From Morinoia aosen (lineage: Eukaryota > Arthropoda > Malacostraca > Amphipoda > Talitridae), in contig CM059563.1 in NCBI GenBank assembly GCA_030386875.1, positions 15,270,001 to 15,334,000 of the forward strand: a stretch of 64,000 nt of DNA, written 5' to 3'. Shown one piece after another: positions 59,483 to 64,000 of the stretch; positions within the stretch are counted from its first letter, which is position 1; the number at the start of each line of letters is the position of its first letter. The notes beneath the pieces were generated by a model. That model was not told the DNA's origin, made no database searches, and worked only from the letters and a program-made list of their open reading frames with translations. Position numbers and translations under genes: made by a program.

Positions 59483-61237
59483 CAGGGTGCGTACAGGCAT
59501 GGAGAAGCATGGAAAGTAGTTGAATTTCGAAAATAAAATTCAAGGCCTCGAAAGTAGTGGAATTTTTAAAATGGTCATTGAAAGTCATGAAATTTTAGGA
59601 TTTTCGTGAAAAGAAAATTTTACTGTTGAAAATTTTCGTTCCGTTTGGTCCGCGTTGAGCGAGGCGTTGTCAGTAACCTTCGAGTGTTACTTGGGCTCTG
59701 ATTGGTTGATACAGCTACGTCTTTAGTGTCCGCGATTTTGATTGGTTCTCAGGCGTCACGTGAAACCAAACGCGCTCTGTGTGACTGAAGACACGCGCTC
59801 ACTCGGACCATTGTTGACCTGTCGCCACTGTTGAACATTTTCGAGCTGAGTTTTTATCATCGGTCTTGACCATCCCGTGTGTGTGTGACTAGAGTTACGG
59901 TGCCGAGACTGAGCTGAGGAATTATCGTCATGCCAGGCAGTTGTTCTTTCAACAACTTGTGGTTGCGAGACAAAGACTTTCAACAATGGATAGCACCGCA
60001 TCCCAAACTGAAAACAATGGCGGTTTGCACCGCGTGCGAGTCGGAGTTCGACATCGCCAACAATGGAATAGCGGCGGTGAGGAGTCATGCAAAAGGAACA
60101 AAGCATGCCAAGAACGTGAAAGCTCAGACGACGAGACTTGCCAACCCGAAGATCGGGGATTTTTTCGTGACTTCCCAACCATCGACCGATCCTCCGACGC
60201 CTGCTGAGGGCAGTTCGGAGGCTTAGACTGAGAGCAGTGAGACCGTGCCAGCAGTACCAGAGTCTGCTAGTACCTCTACTTCATCGCCATCAGTCAAAAC
60301 TTGCACCTGTCAGTGCTGTCGCAAGAAAACGGCTCTAACTGACTTTGTGCAAAGGGACAAAGTCCTGAAGGCCGAGACGCTTTGGGCGTTGAAGACCGTA
60401 GCATCGCACCTGTCCTTCAAGTGCTCAAACCAGACTCCTTGGCTTTTCGCCTCAATGTTTGAGGATTCCCCCACAGCCAGCAAGTTCACCATGAGTGAAA
60501 AGAAATGCGCCTATCTGACAACATTTGGACTGGCCCCTCATTTCTCAAGTATGCTGGAGGAGAGGGCCAAAACTGCAGACGGTTTCGTCCTCCTCCTCAT
60601 GGACCACATCAAACATGTAGGAGGTATCTCCAAGGTTGACATTTCCAAGAAACTCCTCTTTTCAGCTTCACAGGGCAGACAGCGCTATCAACACTACCTG
60701 GATCAAAAGAAGGAAGAGGCAGAGAAGCAGAAGAAGGGAGAGAAGAGGAAGAGAGAACTGGATGAAGTGGAGAACCTGAAGACAAAACGGAAGAGGATGG
60801 AGGAGAGTCTGCAAGCGCTGGTGGAGGATGCTGACAGCTTTGCACGGAAGGCAGAGGACAAGAATGATTTGCGCCTACTGGCAAAGTCAAATGCATTGAG
60901 GAAATCAGCCAAAGACAAGCAAGAACAACTCAAGGGGCTGAATGCGGAAATTAATGACAAACTTAATGCACTGGCAAATGCATAGCAGATGCTATTGAAC
61001 TGTCCAGCATGACTGTTTGGTGTTGTGATGATCATTTACACATTTATGAAAACAAGACCTGCAAGTAATGATGAATGTTCTGTAAAGTTTATGACTGAAA
61101 TACATTTATTGTGCTGCAATTTAACTTTGTGTGACATTATTTTGGGCAGAGAGAGGTAGTGAAAATGTGATTTGGTTGGCATAAAAAGTCGTGAAAAAGT
61201 AGTGGAATTTTGAACCTCAGAGCCTGTACGCACCCTG
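59483..61237 (+). mobile_element. Decayed hAT-like DNA transposon inserted in foldback unit 1
   Basis: This 1755-bp element has perfect 16-bp terminal inverted repeats, CAGGGTGCGTACAGGC. Flanking 8-mers TGTATTAT (left) and TGTATAAC (right) are an imperfect target duplication (6 of 8). A subterminal motif AAGTAGTGGAATTTT occurs near both ends in direct orientation (about 59550 and 61197). It carries the broken transposase-related frame at 59930-60985. Comparison with unit 2 shows the empty site. Confidence 0.82.
59930..60985 (+). pseudogene. hAT-type transposase remnant with BED-like zinc finger and coiled coil
   Basis: One reading frame is interrupted by a single in-frame TAG at 60224-60226. 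The N-terminal part (99 residues) has a BED-like finger, Cys33-X2-Cys36-X16-His53-X5-His59. After the stop, from Met 60245, the frame reads LKAETLWALKTVASHLSF and MSEKKCAYLTTFGLAPHF, which resemble the entry to the catalytic region of a hAT-derived protein family common in animals. It then passes straight to a Lys/Glu-rich coiled-coil tail (about residues 155-246). The expected catalytic core and dimerisation domain between these parts is missing, so no active enzyme is possible. Family placement is from memory of motif order. Confidence 0.7.
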
Positions 61238-61469
61238 TGTATAACTTCAAATTTAAATAACTCAAAAACTAAGCATTTCCGGGCACATTGTCATTCGTGT
61301 AAAACGTCTTAAAATCGACTATATTATCCATCTATACCTACGAAATTATGAAATTCGTTGACATTATATTCAATATTGACCATAAATTTACACTTGAGTT
61401 TGTAAAAATTACATATTGATTCAAATAGTTGTTGAAAATACTATTTGTTTTTGGCACATGAAGGATATC

Positions 61470-62170
61470 ATCTTTTTGGTCAATATTGAATATAATGTTG
61501 TCAACGAATTTCATAATTTCGTAGGTATTGATGGGTAATATAGTCAATTTTAAGACGTTTTACACGAATGGCAATGTCCCCAGAAATGCTTAGTATTTGA
61601 GTTATTTAAGTTTAAAGTTATACGAACGGCGTTCCTGAATGGCCCTTTTAACGCTAAAACAGACATTGTTTTAGCAATGAAAATGTAAGCTAACCCCTAT
61701 TACAAACGTAAAGAGGTTGGGTCGTGAGGGCTAGCAACAGTTCTTTTAGTGAAAAAAATTATAAATAAAGCTTTCTAGTGACGTTTGTTTACATCGACTC
61801 GAAGATGGCTGCCGCCATGTTCAGCCGGTTGGCGCCATGGCGGCAGCCACCTTGGCGTCGATGTAAACAAACGTCACTCGAAACCTTCATTTATAATTTT
61901 CACTAAAAGAACTGTGCCTACCCCTCATGACCCAACCTCTTTACGTTGGTAATAGTGGGTTAGCTTCCGTTATTAATTTAATTACGCTAGCCCCGCGTGC
62001 TTCCATGGCGCGCACAAGCCAGCTTCAAAGTTGAATAATTCGAAAATAACGCATCGCCGGGCAGAATGTCATTCTTGTAAAACGTCTTATAATCGACTAT
62101 ATTACCCATCTATGCCTTCAAAATTATGAAATTCATTGACAACATTATATTCAATATTGACCACCTTTTT
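61470..62170. mobile_element. Foldback DNA transposon unit 2
   Basis: This intact 685-bp copy (61478-62162) has GGTCAATATTG...CAATATTGACC ends and flanking 8-mers ATCTTTTT and ACCTTTTT (7 of 8 identical). It lies inverted relative to unit 1: for example, the segment with gctagccccgcgtgcttcca at about 61987 matches the complement of 59090-59116. It preserves an uninterrupted version of the site where the hAT-like element entered unit 1. Confidence 0.85.
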
Positions 62171-62294
62171 AGTTAAATTTTTTATTCTTATTATAAGACA
62201 GGTCTCATCTTTAATTTTTACTAACTCATTTAGCTCTGACTATGTCCAATGTTTTTAATTATGTGTCTATCTCCTCTTTAAGAATAGTTCTATA

Positions 62295-63524
62295 CAATCT
62301 ATGGTCAATATTTATTCTAATGTGTTCACGTAATTTTGAAATTTTGTTCCCAAGGATTGGTAAAAGAACACATTTGAGAATGTTTTACACAAATGACATT
62401 TTGCATGCTAATGTGTATTTTTCTAGTTATTCAACTTTGAAGATATAAGAAAGTTATTTATAAAAGTGTAACTAGAAACGGACACATAAATGTGCTATAA
62501 TACAGTATTGACATAACAGGTGAAATTAGGTTAGGCAATGTTTAGGTTAGTTGAGCCAACTTGCCAAAACTAACCTAAATAAACCTGAAATATCTTAGCC
62601 ATGCGCTGGTGTTTCTGCCTAGGATCTGTGCGTGTTCCAACAATACGCTGATTGCAGAACTGACTTTAATATTATTCCTACCTGAACATTATTGTTATAT
62701 CTAAAAAAATTCTGCATTAGCAAGCACAATGTCATTTATGTAAAAGGTTTTAAATGTTTCTTAGGCGAATCTTGTGGTCAACTTTTACTTTAATGTTGTC
62801 AACGAGTTTCATAATTTTGTTGCCATATATATATGTAATATAGTCAATTTTAAGATGTTTCACATGACTGAAAATGTGCTTGCAAATGCTTAGTTTTTGA
62901 GTTATTTAAGTTTGAAGTTATACAAGAGGCGCTCCTGAATGACCTTTTTTGCGCAAAAGCAATCATTGTTTTTGCAATAGAAACAGAAGCTAACCCCCTA
63001 GTACAAACGTAAAGAGGTTGGATCGTAAGGGTAGCCACAGTTCTTCTAGTGAAAATTATAAATAAAGGTTTCTAGTGAAGTTCGTTTACATCAACTTCAA
63101 AATAGCTGCCGCCATCTTGGGTACCGGGTGGTGCCATGGCGGCAACCACCTTGGAGTCGATGTAAACGGATGTCACTAGAAACCTTTATTTATAATTGTC
63201 ACTAGAAGAACTGTGGCTACCTCTAACGACTTAACCTCTATATGTTTGTGCTAGGTGGTTAGCTTCCGTTATTAATTGAATCACGCATGGCACACTCGCT
63301 TTCCTGTCGCGCACAAGCCAACTTCAAAGTTGAATAATTAGAAAATAACGCATCAGCGAGCAGAATGTCATTCGTGTAGAACGTTTTTAAATGTGTTCCT
63401 TCATTGATTATTGGCAATGAAATTATGAAAATCGTAGACAACATTAAAGTAAAAATTGACCAATCTTGGGAACACAATTTTTAGTTCCTGTGTATGCATT
63501 AAAGTAAATATTGATCCAATCTAT
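62295..63524. mobile_element. Foldback DNA transposon unit 4, host of nested unit 3
   Basis: The left end, GGTCAATATTTATTC, is at 62303 and the right end, ...AAATATTGATC, at 63516. A perfect 8-bp target duplication CAATCTAT flanks them (62295-62302 and 63517-63524). Its right arm is interrupted by unit 3. The arms resemble those of the other units but the central part (about 62450-62690) is unrelated to theirs. One end base has mutated (TTGACC to TTGATC). Confidence 0.75.
62768..63469. mobile_element. Foldback DNA transposon unit 3, nested in unit 4
   Basis: This 686-bp element (62776-63461) has GGTCAA...TTGACC ends, a palindromic centre near 63115 and flanking 8-mers AATCTTGT and AATCTTGG (7 of 8). 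The same arm motifs occur as in units 1 and 2 (acaaacgtaaagaggttgg, atgtaaac, gccgccatctt). It is diverged enough to suggest a different subfamily or age. Its insertion broke the right arm of unit 4. Confidence 0.83.
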
Positions 63525-64000
63525 TTATGGATTTGCATGGAAATGAAACTTTTTTATTGAAATTAGCACTCCAGCAGGAAGATGCAAGGGTCTGAGTTAG
63601 AGATTAGGTAGGTTGTAGGCCTTATAGTTGGAATAGAAAAGGTTTGTTTTGTAATCGATTATTTTCAATTTAGTGATCTTGTTTTTGAAAGCTTATAACT
63701 TTTTAAATAATTTTTTATTTATGAGCATTCATAATACTTCATTATTTAGGCCAATGTTTGGTAAACATGAAGGATGTGTCAGTTATCAATTTTGTAAATT
63801 TCGAAGCCTGAGCATAGTTAATTAGATCAAAGAAACAAGTTTTCTTCTATGCACTTTCCATCTCAAATGAGTATTTTATTAGTTATAGCGGTAAATGACT
63901 TACCGCAACTCCAGTGCTTGAAGCGGCAAGTAATTCATGGAGCGCGTCGGACAGCAACACTGCAATGCGCACTCGTTTCCAACACGATTGTCATCTAAGA
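63525..64000. other. Right edge, unassigned
   Basis: AT-rich sequence after the foldback cluster; nothing recognised. Confidence 0.5.

Larger units (their letters stand above)
58931..61389. mobile_element. Foldback DNA transposon unit 1, split by a hAT-like insertion
   Basis: The element (58939-61381) begins GGTCAATATTGAATATAATG and ends with its inverse complement. It is flanked by a perfect 8-bp target duplication ATAAATTT (58931-58938 and 61382-61389). The two halves are long inverted repeats of one another, with a palindromic centre near 59270. Without the insertion at 59483-61237 it is close to 690 bp, like units 2 and 3. It has no coding capacity. An 8-bp duplication fits hAT, P or Merlin superfamilies; the ends alone do not decide. 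Confidence 0.85.

Noticed and set aside
63259-63477. 72-codon - strand ORF, and the similar + strand ORF at 62242-62448
   Set aside because: Both are the arms of foldback elements read in matching orientation; similarity reflects the transposon, not a protein family.

Overview
This window is arthropod nuclear DNA, most likely from an insect. It is AT-rich and intron-dominated, with GC-rich exons bounded by conventional GT..AG splice sites, a Ty3/Gypsy retrotransposon, several small DNA-transposon families and more than twenty minisatellite arrays. The species cannot be read from the sequence.

The one host gene recognised with confidence is the 3' half of an aryl hydrocarbon receptor / Spineless orthologue (bHLH-PAS transcription factor) on the + strand. 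Its exons are at 22977-23083, 33556-33697 and 35079-35189 (PAS-B and the segment after it), 36763-37839 (conserved basic block plus a long Tyr/Pro/Ser/Asn-rich tail) and, as a prediction, a terminal coding exon at 45731-45839. All splice phases agree, giving 514 uninterrupted codons after a split Arg codon. The bHLH and PAS-A exons were not found and should lie upstream of the window, which would make 1-22976 intronic. An optional cassette exon (42281-42367) is possible between the last two exons.

Layout. 1-8 kb: unassigned AT-rich DNA with 18-, 20-, 21-, 4- and 19-bp tandem arrays. 8.0-8.25 kb: a TTAA-flanked MITE. 8.58-13.33 kb: a complete, recently inserted Gypsy element on the - strand, with 327-bp LTRs differing at 2 positions, a GTAAC target duplication, and gag and pol joined by a U-UUU-UUA-type -1 slippery site. 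14.7-17.3 kb: a 35-bp array with higher-order structure, ending in a hairpin that shares its sequence with the 6.3-6.9 kb array. 20.9-21.7 kb: a 48/44-bp array. 22.1-22.9 kb: a mariner-like MITE and a foldback just upstream of the first PAS-B exon. 23-46 kb: the receptor exons and introns with many minisatellites. 51.0-52.3 kb: a 22-bp array of about 59 copies. 58.9-63.5 kb: four related foldback elements (GGTCAA...TTGACC ends, 8-bp target duplications), one split by a decayed hAT-like element and one nested inside another.

Most long open frames here lie over tandem arrays and are artefacts of stop-free repeat units. Apart from the receptor exons, the Gypsy gag/pol, the hAT remnant and one small ORF at 58481-58732, I found no convincing protein-coding sequence. 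I saw no tRNA, rRNA or CRISPR array.
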